Assembly: GCF_002207765.1 (NCBI RefSeq)
Contig: NZ_BDGJ01000087.1
Span: 2,755-53,953 of the forward strand
Length of the DNA: 51,199 bases
Direction of reading: 5' to 3'
Source: Calderihabitans maritimus
Lineage (GTDB): Bacteria > Bacillota > KKC1 > Calderihabitantales > Calderihabitantaceae
In this document: in pieces, positions 1 to 6,963 of the stretch
Position numbering within the stretch: position 1 is the stretch's first letter
Layout: each line of letters opens with the position of its first letter
Notes under the pieces: model-generated
Seen by the model: the letters and a program-made list of their open reading frames with translations, nothing else
Told to the model about the DNA's origin: nothing
Database searches by the model: none
Position numbers and translations under genes: made by a program

Positions 1-237
1 TAAAGTCTCCTCGGAGATGTCCAGTGAAATTTTCCTCGCTCTAACAGGAGAAAATTGCATACTGGATTTCACCTCTCCTTACCCAAAAATTTAAAATAGC
101 GGTTGAAAGGTGGTTTATAACTTAGTATATTACAGGAAAATATAGTTCAAAATGGTTTTTCGTTGAGTTGAAGAAATTGGGCATTGAGTGGCAGGATTAT
201 CCAGGTATTTGGTGGTCAGACCGATTTTGGAAAAGTG

Positions 238-266
238 TTGCAAATATCCTCTTAACCGGTTATATT
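238..266 (+). promoter_or_regulatory. Promoter of the toxin-antitoxin pair, with a palindrome in the spacer
   Basis: TTGCAA (238-243), a 17-base spacer and TATATT (261-266) make a good sigma-A promoter 32 bases before the antitoxin start. The perfect palindrome TAACCGGTTA (253-262) spans the end of the spacer and the start of the -10 box. Antitoxins of this class usually repress their own promoter at such dyads, so it is a candidate operator; that part is inference. Confidence 0.6.
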
Positions 267-297
267 GTATTTAAAAACACATTTGGGAGTGATTGCG

Positions 298-600
298 ATG
301 CATATAGTAAATGTGACAGATTTGCGGAGGAACATTCGCGAGGTTCTGGCGGAAGTAATTCGCTCAAAAAAACCGGCAGTGATCCTCCAGAGGTCAAAGC
401 CGGTTGCTTACCTGGTCGACGCTGAAACGTTTGAAAGATCGCGAAAGTTGGATGAAATGGACGTGTTGACACAAACCAGGAAAGAAAGTCTGGACAGGAT
501 GCTTCAGTTGAGGGCCAAGGTGGCGAAGAGGGCAGGTATAAAAAGTGATTCCACCAAACTGATCCGTGAACTCCGGGAAGGATTGAACCGTCATGAGTAA
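298..600 (+). CDS. Phd/YefM-type antitoxin
   Basis: About 100 residues. The N-terminus (MHIVNVTDLRRNI, then LAEV and PAVILQRSKPVAYLVD) has the Phd/YefM fold pattern: a short strand, a helix, and the KPV(A/V)YL strand that ends the DNA-binding domain. The charged C-terminal half would wrap the toxin. I start it at ATG 298, which has GGGAG upstream, rather than at an in-frame ATG 33 bases earlier. The end overlaps the following PIN gene by 8 bases, the usual coupling of antitoxin and toxin. Its predicted job is to neutralise the PIN nuclease and to repress the shared promoter. Confidence 0.85.
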   Translation: MHIVNVTDLRRNIREVLAEVIRSKKPAVILQRSKPVAYLVDAETFERSRKLDEMDVLTQTRKESLDRMLQLRAKVAKRAGIKSDSTKLIRELREGLNRHE

Positions 601-1048
601 TTATATTTGCCTGGACACCTCGGTTTTGATCAAGGTGCTCGTGGAGGAGGAAGATAGTGACAAAGCAACGGTACTTCTGCAAAGGATTATAGACCACCGG
701 CAGCTCATTGTACTTCCCGCATTCGCGTGGGCCGAAGTGGGTACAGTCCTGAGAAAAAAGCGCAGAGGAGAGGAATTAGCCGTTCAGGAAGCAGATGATC
801 TATGGTTGGAGTTCCGGCAATTTCCGGGGATAGAGTACCTTAATGATGACTCGATAATGGACCTGGCCTGGAAAATCAGCCGCCACTTTGATATGCCTAC
901 TCTTTACGATGCGGCTTTTCTGGCGGTTGCTGAGGTGGTGGGGGAGAGAACCAGGGAAATATGTGAATTCTGGACGGCGGATGAAAAGCTGTTCAACCTT
1001 TTAAACGGACGAAAGAAGTATGTAAGATTGTTGAAAGAATTGGAGTAA
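593..1048 (+). CDS. PIN-domain ribonuclease toxin (VapC-like)
   Basis: 151 residues, a normal size for a PIN toxin. The acidic metal-binding residues of the fold are visible: D8 in CLDTSVL, E48 in WAEVGTVLR, D106 in LYDAAFLAVA and D130 in WTADEKL. PIN toxins are Mg/Mn-dependent RNases that cleave tRNA or rRNA when freed from the antitoxin. It overlaps the Phd-type antitoxin gene upstream. The family and pairing are secure; the RNA target cannot be told from sequence. Confidence 0.88.
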   Translation: MSNYICLDTSVLIKVLVEEEDSDKATVLLQRIIDHRQLIVLPAFAWAEVGTVLRKKRRGEELAVQEADDLWLEFRQFPGIEYLNDDSIMDLAWKISRHFDMPTLYDAAFLAVAEVVGERTREICEFWTADEKLFNLLNGRKKYVRLLKELE

Positions 1049-1143
1049 GGGCAGCGAAATTTCAGGGCGGGGAAGTAGCTTTTTCTTTAAATTTGGTTAT
1101 TTTGTAAAAGGCTTAATATTAAAAAAAGCATGGGGTGTAGGAT

Positions 1144-1968
1144 GTGAAGACGGCAAGCTTTCGTCTGAAGATAGTTGGGCCCGTAAAGTTTTTTCATATT
1201 CCCGCGTGGGAGGAAACAGGACTGGTTATCAGCGCTTTTTCTACGCGAGTAGGGGGAGTAAGTCCCGAACCGTATTCTACCCTGAACCTGGGCTTTCATA
1301 CCGCGGACGAGCCCGGAAATGTACTGGAAAACCGTATTCGTTTCAGCAGTAGTCTTGGGGTGAGTTTGGAGAGCTGGGTGGCCGCCAACCAGGTTCACGG
1401 GGACCGTATAGCAACGGTAGGACGCCGGGAACGGGGAAGAGGCGCCAAAGAGTTTTCCAGCTGTATTCCTGATACCGACGGTTTGATTACCAGGGAACCG
1501 GGAGTTGCCCTTACTACTTATTATGCCGATTGTGTACCAATTTACCTTTTGGACCTTGAGAAAAAGGCCATAGGCCTTTCCCATGCCGGGTGGAGGGGAA
1601 CCGTAAAGCGGGTGGCGGGGAAGACTGTGGCCGCCATGGAGCAAGCCTTTGGTACGCGGGCTTCCTCCTGCCTGGCCGCTATAGGGCCTTCTATCGGGCC
1701 CTGTTGCTACGAAGTAGACGGCCGGGTAATAGAAGGCTTCCGGGAGGTATTTCCTTACTGGCAGGATGTCGTCATACCGGCCGGTAAGGGACATTGGAAA
1801 TTAGATCTTTGGGAAACCAACCGGCGGATGTTAGTAGAAGCAGGGGTCCCCGAGAAAAATATAACGGTCAGCGGTATTTGTACCTCCTGTAACCGGGATC
1901 TTCTTTTTTCCTATCGGGCGGAAAAGGGACTAACAGGTCGCATGGCCGCCTTTTTGATGCTGAGATGA
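1144..1968 (+). CDS. pgeF: Purine nucleoside phosphorylase / polyphenol-oxidase family protein PgeF (YlmD)
   Basis: 274 residues of the YfiH/YlmD 'laccase' family. The family's metal-site residues are present: H85 (NQVHGD), C130 (YYADCVP) and H147 (SHAGWRG). CTSC and the motif ending FSYRAEKGLTGRMAAF are typical of the C-terminus. Members have purine nucleoside phosphorylase/deaminase activity and help edit a muramic-acid tripeptide intermediate in peptidoglycan synthesis. The GTG start at 1144 follows GGGGTGTAGGA. It sits, as in many Firmicutes, a few genes upstream of yggS-sepF. Confidence 0.9.
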   Translation: MKTASFRLKIVGPVKFFHIPAWEETGLVISAFSTRVGGVSPEPYSTLNLGFHTADEPGNVLENRIRFSSSLGVSLESWVAANQVHGDRIATVGRRERGRGAKEFSSCIPDTDGLITREPGVALTTYYADCVPIYLLDLEKKAIGLSHAGWRGTVKRVAGKTVAAMEQAFGTRASSCLAAIGPSIGPCCYEVDGRVIEGFREVFPYWQDVVIPAGKGHWKLDLWETNRRMLVEAGVPEKNITVSGICTSCNRDLLFSYRAEKGLTGRMAAFLMLR

Positions 1969-1991
1969 GAAAATGAGAAAAGAGGGACAGC

Positions 1992-2444
1992 ATGCGCAAC
2001 TACACGGTGAAGCATATATTTTTATTACAGTTGCTCATCTTTCTGCCTATAATGTCTGCCCGTACGTTGCATAATCTTCTTTACTTGGTGCAGGATCATG
2101 TTCTCCATAGTCATCAGTTTAAAGAACTGTCTCCGGTAGGGTTTTATGATTTTGTCCGTACGAGCAACGGGGTTTGGAGTAAAACAGTGCATAGTATCGT
2201 AGAAGATTTTCGCAAGGACGGCCTGTTGCCCCGGAAGGGATTCACCTTAACCCCTAAAGGGCGGGAAGTTTACTATCATGTGGGGTCTATTCTGAACCGA
2301 CAGGAGTTTGCCGAGAGGTGTCTTGATGCAGCTCTCCGTTTTAGTGATGACCCAGCTAAGGCCAACGCGGAAATAAAAAATCATCTTACCTATCGTCGGA
2401 CTAAGATAGGGGAAAACATGATGAAAGGTCTACCTACCCATTGA
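1992..2444 (+). CDS. Unrecognised protein with a winged-helix-like core
   Basis: 150 residues; I do not recognise the family. The first ~25 residues are hydrophobic, but they run straight into LHNLLYLVQDHVLHSHQF and are more likely a buried helix than a membrane anchor. The pattern in the middle (SNGVWSKTVHSIVEDFRKDGLL, then FTLTPKGREVYYHVGSIL) resembles a recognition helix and wing as seen in PadR- or Panacea-like domains. That is a weak resemblance only. It lies 23 bases after pgeF and may be co-transcribed with it. Confidence 0.55.
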   Translation: MRNYTVKHIFLLQLLIFLPIMSARTLHNLLYLVQDHVLHSHQFKELSPVGFYDFVRTSNGVWSKTVHSIVEDFRKDGLLPRKGFTLTPKGREVYYHVGSILNRQEFAERCLDAALRFSDDPAKANAEIKNHLTYRRTKIGENMMKGLPTH

Positions 2445-2527
2445 TAGCCTCTAGCTCACAGCAGGATTATTTTGTTCCTTCTCGAATCTGGTGAGATTAG
2501 AAGATTGCTGAAGTGGAGGTTTTTCTA

Positions 2528-3460
2528 TTGCCCCGCTTTTACCGCAGCAAAGGGGTGCCTGAATATCGTCTGGCATACTTGTTTTTCTTAAGCGTGGCGC
2601 TCTGGTTGTTGTTCAACTGGCTCCGGGGAATAATATGGTCTTCCTTGCTGGAGACTGAAATAGCGGAATTTGGAGTGCTGGAAAAAAGTATTTCGGTCGA
2701 CGGCTTGCTGATACGCCAGGAGACCCTCGTGACGACACCGGTTAAAGGTCGCTTGAGGCCTTTGGTTGAGGAAGGACAGAGGGTTCGAGTGGGTGCGGCC
2801 ATAGCTGAAGTTTTACCTGGCTCGGAAGGGGTTCGAACCGCAGAATCTTATGTGCTCACTGCTTCCCGAGCGGGAGTGGTTAGCTACTATTATGACGGTT
2901 TAGAAACAGTTTTAAGCCCGGAAATGCTGAATGAATTAGACTTGGATAAACTTGCCACTTTTATGGAAACGGCTCAAACTTCCACGAGCTTTAGCAATCC
3001 TGCGGTCAGGATTGTAGATAATCATAAACCTTTATATCTGTACTTTCAAATAAACCCGGAAAAATTGTTTGAGGTAGAAATAGGTAATACACTCAGTTTA
3101 TATCTGCCGGGAAAAGAAGAAGCCGTTAAAGCAGAGGTAGTACGTCTAGAAAAAGAAGCGGAACATACCACGGTGCTGGTTCGTCTGCCATACCAGGACC
3201 ATCTGCTTAACCAAAGGCATATATCCTTCCGGCTGGTGACTGATAGCTATCGGGGAATAATAGTAGAGCGAAGTTTACTGGTATTTAAAGAAGGGAAAGC
3301 AGGTATCTACGTCATGAAGGCAGGAAGAATTTATTGGCAGCCGGTAAAGGTTCTAGGAGAGGTAGGAGAAAAAGTGGCCATTGATGGTATAGAGGAAGGT
3401 TCAGAGTTGTTAACTGGTCCGCTGACAAATTTGTTAGAAACATTAAGGATTAATCCATGA
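2528..3460 (+). CDS. HlyD-like membrane-anchored protein of the sepF neighbourhood
   Basis: About 310 residues. One N-terminal membrane segment (around residues 12-38, LAYLFFLSVALWLLFNWL) is followed by an extracytoplasmic biotinyl-lipoyl-like domain (LIRQETLVTTPVKGRLRPLVEEGQRVRVGAAIAEV). The C-terminus ends EGSELLTGPLTNLL like membrane fusion proteins. No cognate ABC or RND gene adjoins it, and its place between pgeF and yggS suggests a cell-envelope role. I choose TTG 2528 because the GTG at 2513 lies inside the ribosome site GTGGAGG, which is 8 bases before that TTG. Confidence 0.7.
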   Translation: MPRFYRSKGVPEYRLAYLFFLSVALWLLFNWLRGIIWSSLLETEIAEFGVLEKSISVDGLLIRQETLVTTPVKGRLRPLVEEGQRVRVGAAIAEVLPGSEGVRTAESYVLTASRAGVVSYYYDGLETVLSPEMLNELDLDKLATFMETAQTSTSFSNPAVRIVDNHKPLYLYFQINPEKLFEVEIGNTLSLYLPGKEEAVKAEVVRLEKEAEHTTVLVRLPYQDHLLNQRHISFRLVTDSYRGIIVERSLLVFKEGKAGIYVMKAGRIYWQPVKVLGEVGEKVAIDGIEEGSELLTGPLTNLLETLRINP

Positions 3461-3517
3461 GGGCAGGAATTAATATTTTGTTTATAGAAATTAACATTTT
3501 TGGGGGCCGTGTATAGT

Positions 3518-4207
3518 ATGAACCAGATAAGTAGAAACTTGCAGGAAGTTCTAGAAAACATTCGACAGTCGGCTCTAAAAGCAAACCGAAACCCGGAAGA
3601 CATAACTCTGGTAGCTGTCACCAAGACCGTGGGCATAGCAGAAATTGAAACGGCTATCCAATGTGGCGTGACCGATATAGGAGAAAACCGGGCCCAGGAA
3701 GCCGTAAGAAAATATGAGGTTATCGGTGATCGTGTCCGCTGGCACTTCATAGGACGCCTTCAAACTAATAAAGTGAAGTACATAATAGATAAGGTCCACT
3801 TAATTCATTCCTTGGACCGGAGGTCTCTGGCTGAAGAGTTAAATAAACGAGCCGAAGCATTAGGAAGACCTGTGCAAGTCTTGGTGCAGGTAAATGTTTC
3901 CGGGGAAGAAACAAAGTCTGGTTTACCGGTTCAGCAAGTTATTCCGTTCCTGCGCCAAATGAATGATTTTCCTTATGTTAAGGTAAAAGGGTTGATGACT
4001 ATGGCGCCATATGTGGTTGATGCCGAAGAAGTGCGCTGGGTATTCCGCAGGCTGAGGGAACTTTTCGAGGAAATTAAAGGTTCTAATATTCCTGGAATTT
4101 CTATGGATTATCTTTCCATGGGAATGACTAACGATTACCGGGTGGCGGTGGAAGAAGGAGCCAATATGGTACGTATTGGCAGTGCTATTTTTGGTTCGCG
4201 GAATTAG
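3518..4207 (+). CDS. yggS: Pyridoxal-phosphate homeostasis protein (YggS/YlmE)
   Basis: About 229 residues with the PLP-binding barrel of the YggS/PROSC family. The PLP lysine lies in LVAVTKTV; IGENRAQEA, WHFIGRLQTNK, VNVSGEETKSG and LSMGMTNDYRVAVEEGANMVRIGSAIFG are family signatures. The protein is a PLP carrier and regulator without known enzymatic activity. ATG 3518 is preferred over a TTG 18 bases upstream, because the GGGGG run at 3502-3506 suits it as a ribosome site. It begins the division-linked set yggS-sepF-proC-yggT-divIVA. Confidence 0.95.
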   Translation: MNQISRNLQEVLENIRQSALKANRNPEDITLVAVTKTVGIAEIETAIQCGVTDIGENRAQEAVRKYEVIGDRVRWHFIGRLQTNKVKYIIDKVHLIHSLDRRSLAEELNKRAEALGRPVQVLVQVNVSGEETKSGLPVQQVIPFLRQMNDFPYVKVKGLMTMAPYVVDAEEVRWVFRRLRELFEEIKGSNIPGISMDYLSMGMTNDYRVAVEEGANMVRIGSAIFGSRN

Positions 4208-4227
4208 GTATGGTGGGGAGGGTAAAA

Positions 4228-4668
4228 ATGGGTAAGTTAGTAGATAAGGTGTTAAGACTTATGGGTTTCGAAGTAGAAAAGATTGAAGAACTGGAAGAAG
4301 AAGAAGGGTTAGAGCATTGGCAGGAGCCGGTAGTTACCTATGCTAAAAGGGGAAACGTTGTCAATTTGCATACGCAAAAACATGTGCGTATGGTAATAGC
4401 GAAACCAACTTCTTTTGAGCAGGTACAGGGAATGGCGGATCACTTGAAAAGCCACCGTCCGGTAATAGTTAACTTGGAAGAGGTTGACAAGGAACTGGCC
4501 CGCCGTATAATTGACTTTTTAAGCGGGACTACCTATGCTCTCAGCGGGAGTATGCAAAAAGTTGGTAACAGTATCTTTTTATTCGTTCCCAGCAATGTAG
4601 ATCTCGCGGGAGCAATTACTACTAACTGGAAGGAAAAAGGAGTTTTTTCCTGGCTGGATAACTCTTGA
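4228..4668 (+). CDS. sepF: Cell division protein SepF
   Basis: 146 residues. The N-terminal amphipathic membrane-binding helix (MGKLVDKVLRLMGFE) is followed by an acidic linker and the SepF core: NVVNLHTQKHVRMVIAKP, then RPVIVNLEEVDKELARRIIDFLSGTTYALSGSMQKVGNSIFLFVP. SepF tethers FtsZ to the membrane and shapes the septum. ATG 4228 is chosen over an in-frame ATG at 4210, as GGGGAGGG (4214-4221) sits 6 bases before it and the protein then begins as the family does. It ends 17 bases before the proC start used here. Confidence 0.96.
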   Translation: MGKLVDKVLRLMGFEVEKIEELEEEEGLEHWQEPVVTYAKRGNVVNLHTQKHVRMVIAKPTSFEQVQGMADHLKSHRPVIVNLEEVDKELARRIIDFLSGTTYALSGSMQKVGNSIFLFVPSNVDLAGAITTNWKEKGVFSWLDNS

Positions 4669-4685
4669 TGGAGGGGGCAAAAGCT

Positions 4686-5513
4686 TTGCAACTTTATCAC
4701 CTGGGTTTTATTGGAGCTGGAGCTATGGCAGAAGCGCTGATTAACGGAGTATTAAAGGCAGGAGTTTTTTCTCCCGATGATCTAATTGCCAGCGATATCA
4801 ACGAAGAGCGGCTGCGACATATAAGGGAAAAGTTTGCTATCCATACTACCGTTTCCAACGAAGAAGTGATGAACAGTTCTCAGGCAGTTATTTTGGCGGT
4901 GAAGCCGCAGGTTCTTCCAGACGTATTAACTCCCCTTGCCGCCAAGGCGAGACCGGATCAGTTAATTATTTCTATCGCAGCCGGTATAACTTTAGAGCAT
5001 TTGGAGAGTATCCTGCCTGATGAGGTTGCGGTGGTCCGAGTTATGCCTAATACTCCTTGCCTAATAGGTGAAGGAGCTGTCGCCCTAGCTTTGGGGAGAA
5101 AGGTCAAACCTCAACAACGCCAATTAGCGGAAAAGATTTTTGAGGCGGTTGGAATCGCCTATGTTTTGCCAGAGGAAATGATGGATGCGGTTACAGGACT
5201 TAGCGGAAGTGGCCCCGCTTACATATATTTAATTATTGAAGCGCTGAGTGATGCGGGTGTAAGGGTAGGGTTGCCCCGGGACATTGCTACTGCCCTTGCA
5301 GCGCAGACCGTGATAGGAGCGGCGAGGATGGTTCTGGATACCGGCAGGCATCCGGGAGAACTGAAAGATATGGTGACTTCCCCGGGGGGTACCACTATTG
5401 CCGGGCTGCATGCCTTGGAAGAAGGAGGAGTCCGGGGAAGCATCATGAACGCAGTAATGGCAGCTTATAATCGGTCCCGGGAATTAGGCAGTAGAAAGGA
5501 AAGGGAGAAATGA
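4686..5513 (+). CDS. proC: Pyrroline-5-carboxylate reductase
   Basis: About 275 residues. It catalyses the last step of proline synthesis, the NAD(P)H reduction of 1-pyrroline-5-carboxylate. Visible are the Rossmann motif GFIGAGAMAEALI, AVKPQ, VRVMPNTPCLIGEGA and the C-terminal substrate/dimer signature (SGSGPAYIYLIIEAL, DMVTSPGGTT). The start is uncertain. ATG 4668 overlaps the sepF stop, but GGAGGGGGC (4670-4678) is placed for TTG 4686, which also gives the usual short N-terminus. Its position inside the sepF cluster is common in this lineage. Confidence 0.94.
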   Translation: MQLYHLGFIGAGAMAEALINGVLKAGVFSPDDLIASDINEERLRHIREKFAIHTTVSNEEVMNSSQAVILAVKPQVLPDVLTPLAAKARPDQLIISIAAGITLEHLESILPDEVAVVRVMPNTPCLIGEGAVALALGRKVKPQQRQLAEKIFEAVGIAYVLPEEMMDAVTGLSGSGPAYIYLIIEALSDAGVRVGLPRDIATALAAQTVIGAARMVLDTGRHPGELKDMVTSPGGTTIAGLHALEEGGVRGSIMNAVMAAYNRSRELGSRKEREK

Positions 5514-5773
5514 GAAGTTTGATACCAGTAATTGATATAGCTTTTAACATTTTAGATTTGTTAATTATAGCTCGGGTCTTACTATCCTGGGTGAGACCGG
5601 ATCCTTATAACCCGATAGTTCGATTTATATATGAAACTACTGAACCCATTCTGGCTCCTTTCCGGCGGATCATGCCCCGAGGAACGATACCGATCGATTT
5701 TTCGCCTCTTTTAGCTCTGCTCGTTTTGGATCTAGCTCGGAGGCTATTAATTCAAATTTTACTGGGCTTCTAA
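5510..5773 (+). CDS. yggT: YggT/YlmG family membrane protein
   Basis: 87 residues with two membrane segments (about 5-27 and 65-86) flanking the family signature LLSWVRPDPYNPIVRFIYETTEPILAP and FRRIMP. YlmG/YggT proteins are small membrane proteins of the division cluster; their biochemical role is unresolved, with suggested links to septum and osmotic homeostasis. The start overlaps the end of proC by 4 bases (ATGA), implying translational coupling. Confidence 0.93.
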   Translation: MRSLIPVIDIAFNILDLLIIARVLLSWVRPDPYNPIVRFIYETTEPILAPFRRIMPRGTIPIDFSPLLALLVLDLARRLLIQILLGF

Positions 5774-5796
5774 AGAAACAGAGGACCTTTTCTACC

Positions 5797-5836
5797 CCGC
5801 CGGTTAAGGTTTGTTCCGGCGGAGGTAAATTTTTTT
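5797..5836 (+). terminator. GC-rich hairpin before divIVA, possible weak terminator
   Basis: CCGCCGG (5797-5803) pairs perfectly with CCGGCGG (5816-5822) across a 12-base loop. A run of seven T starts 7 bases later. The gap between stem and T run makes it a poor intrinsic terminator; it could be a partial terminator or processing site separating divIVA expression from the upstream genes. Confidence 0.4.
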
Positions 5837-5860
5837 ACGGGAGAAGGAAGGGGTGGGCAA

Positions 5861-6343
5861 ATGGTTTTAACTCCGCTGGACATTCAAGAGAAGGAGTTCA
5901 GTCGTTCTTTTAGAGGATATAATGAAGAGCAGGTAGATGCTTTCCTGGACCGGGTAATAAAAGATTACGAAATCCTTTATAAAGAGAATCTGGAGTTAAA
6001 AGAACAGCTTCAGGCCCTGCAGAGGGAACTGGACCGTTACCGGGAACTGGAAGATACCCTGAAAGGTGCAATGTTAATGGCTGAACAGGCCGCCAGAGAA
6101 GCCAAGAAAAATGCCGAGAAAGAAGCGGACCTTATGTTTCGCGAGGCGCAGGAGAAAGCTAATAAACTTATTCAAGAAGCGGAGCAAAGAGTTCGCCAGA
6201 TGGAAGCGGAATATAGAAAAATGGTAGAGCAGGCACGGGCTTTTCGGGTTAAGTTTAAGTCTTTTTTATTGAGCCAATTGGAGCTGCTGGAAGAAGAACA
6301 AGAGAATCCGAGTAAACAGGAGGTAGATGATGAGTACGATTGA
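5861..6343 (+). CDS. divIVA: DivIVA-family cell-division/polarity protein
   Basis: 160 residues. The N-terminal domain carries the DivIVA signature (LTPLDIQEKEFSRSFRGYNEEQVDAFLDRV) that binds curved membrane. A long coiled coil follows (about residues 30-150, rich in Leu/Glu/Lys heptads), then a short acidic tail. DivIVA self-assembles at poles and septa and positions division and envelope factors. GGGTGGGC lies upstream of ATG 5861. The 3' end overlaps yggU by 14 bases. Confidence 0.95.
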   Translation: MVLTPLDIQEKEFSRSFRGYNEEQVDAFLDRVIKDYEILYKENLELKEQLQALQRELDRYRELEDTLKGAMLMAEQAAREAKKNAEKEADLMFREAQEKANKLIQEAEQRVRQMEAEYRKMVEQARAFRVKFKSFLLSQLELLEEEQENPSKQEVDDEYD

Positions 6344-6626
6344 AGATATACCCGGCGGCGTGCGCATTAAGGTCAGGGTTCAACCAAGAGCTTCCAAAAA
6401 CGAATTGGCAGGGATGTGGGGGGATTATCTAAAGGTAAGATTGACTGCTCCCCCCGTGGAAGGGGCTGCCAATCGACAATGTGAGGAATTTTTCGCAGGC
6501 CTTCTCAAAGTGCCTAAGTCGTCGGTAAGGGTGGTGGCAGGCAATACTGGACGCAACAAAACAGTTGAAATTCAAGGCATTACAGGTGCCCGAGTCAGAA
6601 AACTTCTTAAAACCGATACCCTTTGA
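6330..6626 (+). CDS. yggU: DUF167 (YggU) family protein
   Basis: 98 residues of the DUF167/YggU family, seen in GGVRIKVRVQPRASKNELAG, LKVRLTAPPVEGAANRQ and VRVVAGNTGRNKTVEI. These are small alpha/beta proteins of unknown function, often next to yggT. Of two adjacent ATG codons I use 6330, which is 6 bases from AGGAGG (6318-6323); ATG 6327 would be only 3 away. The stop codon lies inside the -35 region of the ileS promoter. Confidence 0.9.
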   Translation: MSTIEDIPGGVRIKVRVQPRASKNELAGMWGDYLKVRLTAPPVEGAANRQCEEFFAGLLKVPKSSVRVVAGNTGRNKTVEIQGITGARVRKLLKTDTL

Positions 6627-6650
6627 CTTCCACGCGGTTTATGCTATAAT
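6623..6650 (+). promoter_or_regulatory. ileS promoter
   Basis: TTGACT (6623-6628), a 16-base spacer and a perfect TATAAT (6645-6650). It overlaps the yggU stop codon and places the transcription start near 6657, at the 5' end of the T-box leader. Confidence 0.75.
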
Positions 6651-6656
6651 TAGGAC

Positions 6657-6928
6657 TGAATTGGGGAAAACCTTGCTCTATATAGGGAAAGACGTTGAAC
6701 GGGATAAGTAGGCAGGCTGACCTGGTCCAGCGAGTTCGGGAGAGTGAAAGCCGTTCCCAGGGGCTTGCTGAAATGATCACCCGGGAGTTATGCCCTGAAA
6801 CTTCGGGAGTAGGGGTTATCGGTTAACTGCCGTTATCCAGTCAGAGGGGCCATACCGGATAGAGGGTATGGCTAGAAGGGTGGTACCGCGGGAATAACCT
6901 CTCGTCCTTTTGGATGAGGGGTTTTTTG
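6657..6928 (+). ncRNA. Isoleucine T-box leader (riboswitch)
   Basis: About 270 bases of leader before ileS. The T-box motif AAGGGTGGTACCGCGG is at 6876-6891 and holds the bulge that pairs with the uncharged tRNA acceptor end. Stem I carries the GAGAGTGAAAG-like segment near 6740-6750 and a specifier loop, CTGAAATGATCACCC. There the triplet ATC (6776-6778), an isoleucine codon followed by the conserved A, would pair with the tRNA-Ile anticodon. Uncharged tRNA-Ile stabilises the antiterminator and so turns on ileS. Specifier and downstream gene agree. Confidence 0.93.
6897..6927 (+). terminator. T-box-controlled terminator before ileS
   Basis: A 10-pair stem, CCTCTCGTCC against GGATGAGGGG (with G-U pairs), has a TTTT loop and is followed by six T. 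It is the OFF structure of the T-box and competes with the antiterminator formed by the T-box motif just upstream. Confidence 0.88.
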
Positions 6929-6963
6929 TTGAAGTAACTTTCGTTAAGGTGAGGTGTTGAGCA

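Noticed and set aside
260-697. 145-codon minus-strand frame across the toxin-antitoxin pair
   Set aside because: It is antisense to both genes and the promoter, with a composition unlike a protein; the plus-strand pair has clear motifs and coupling.
1087-1794. Long open frame (235 codons) on the minus strand
   Set aside because: It lies opposite pgeF, whose metal-site motifs are intact, has no ribosome site and resembles no family; it is the antisense shadow of a real gene.
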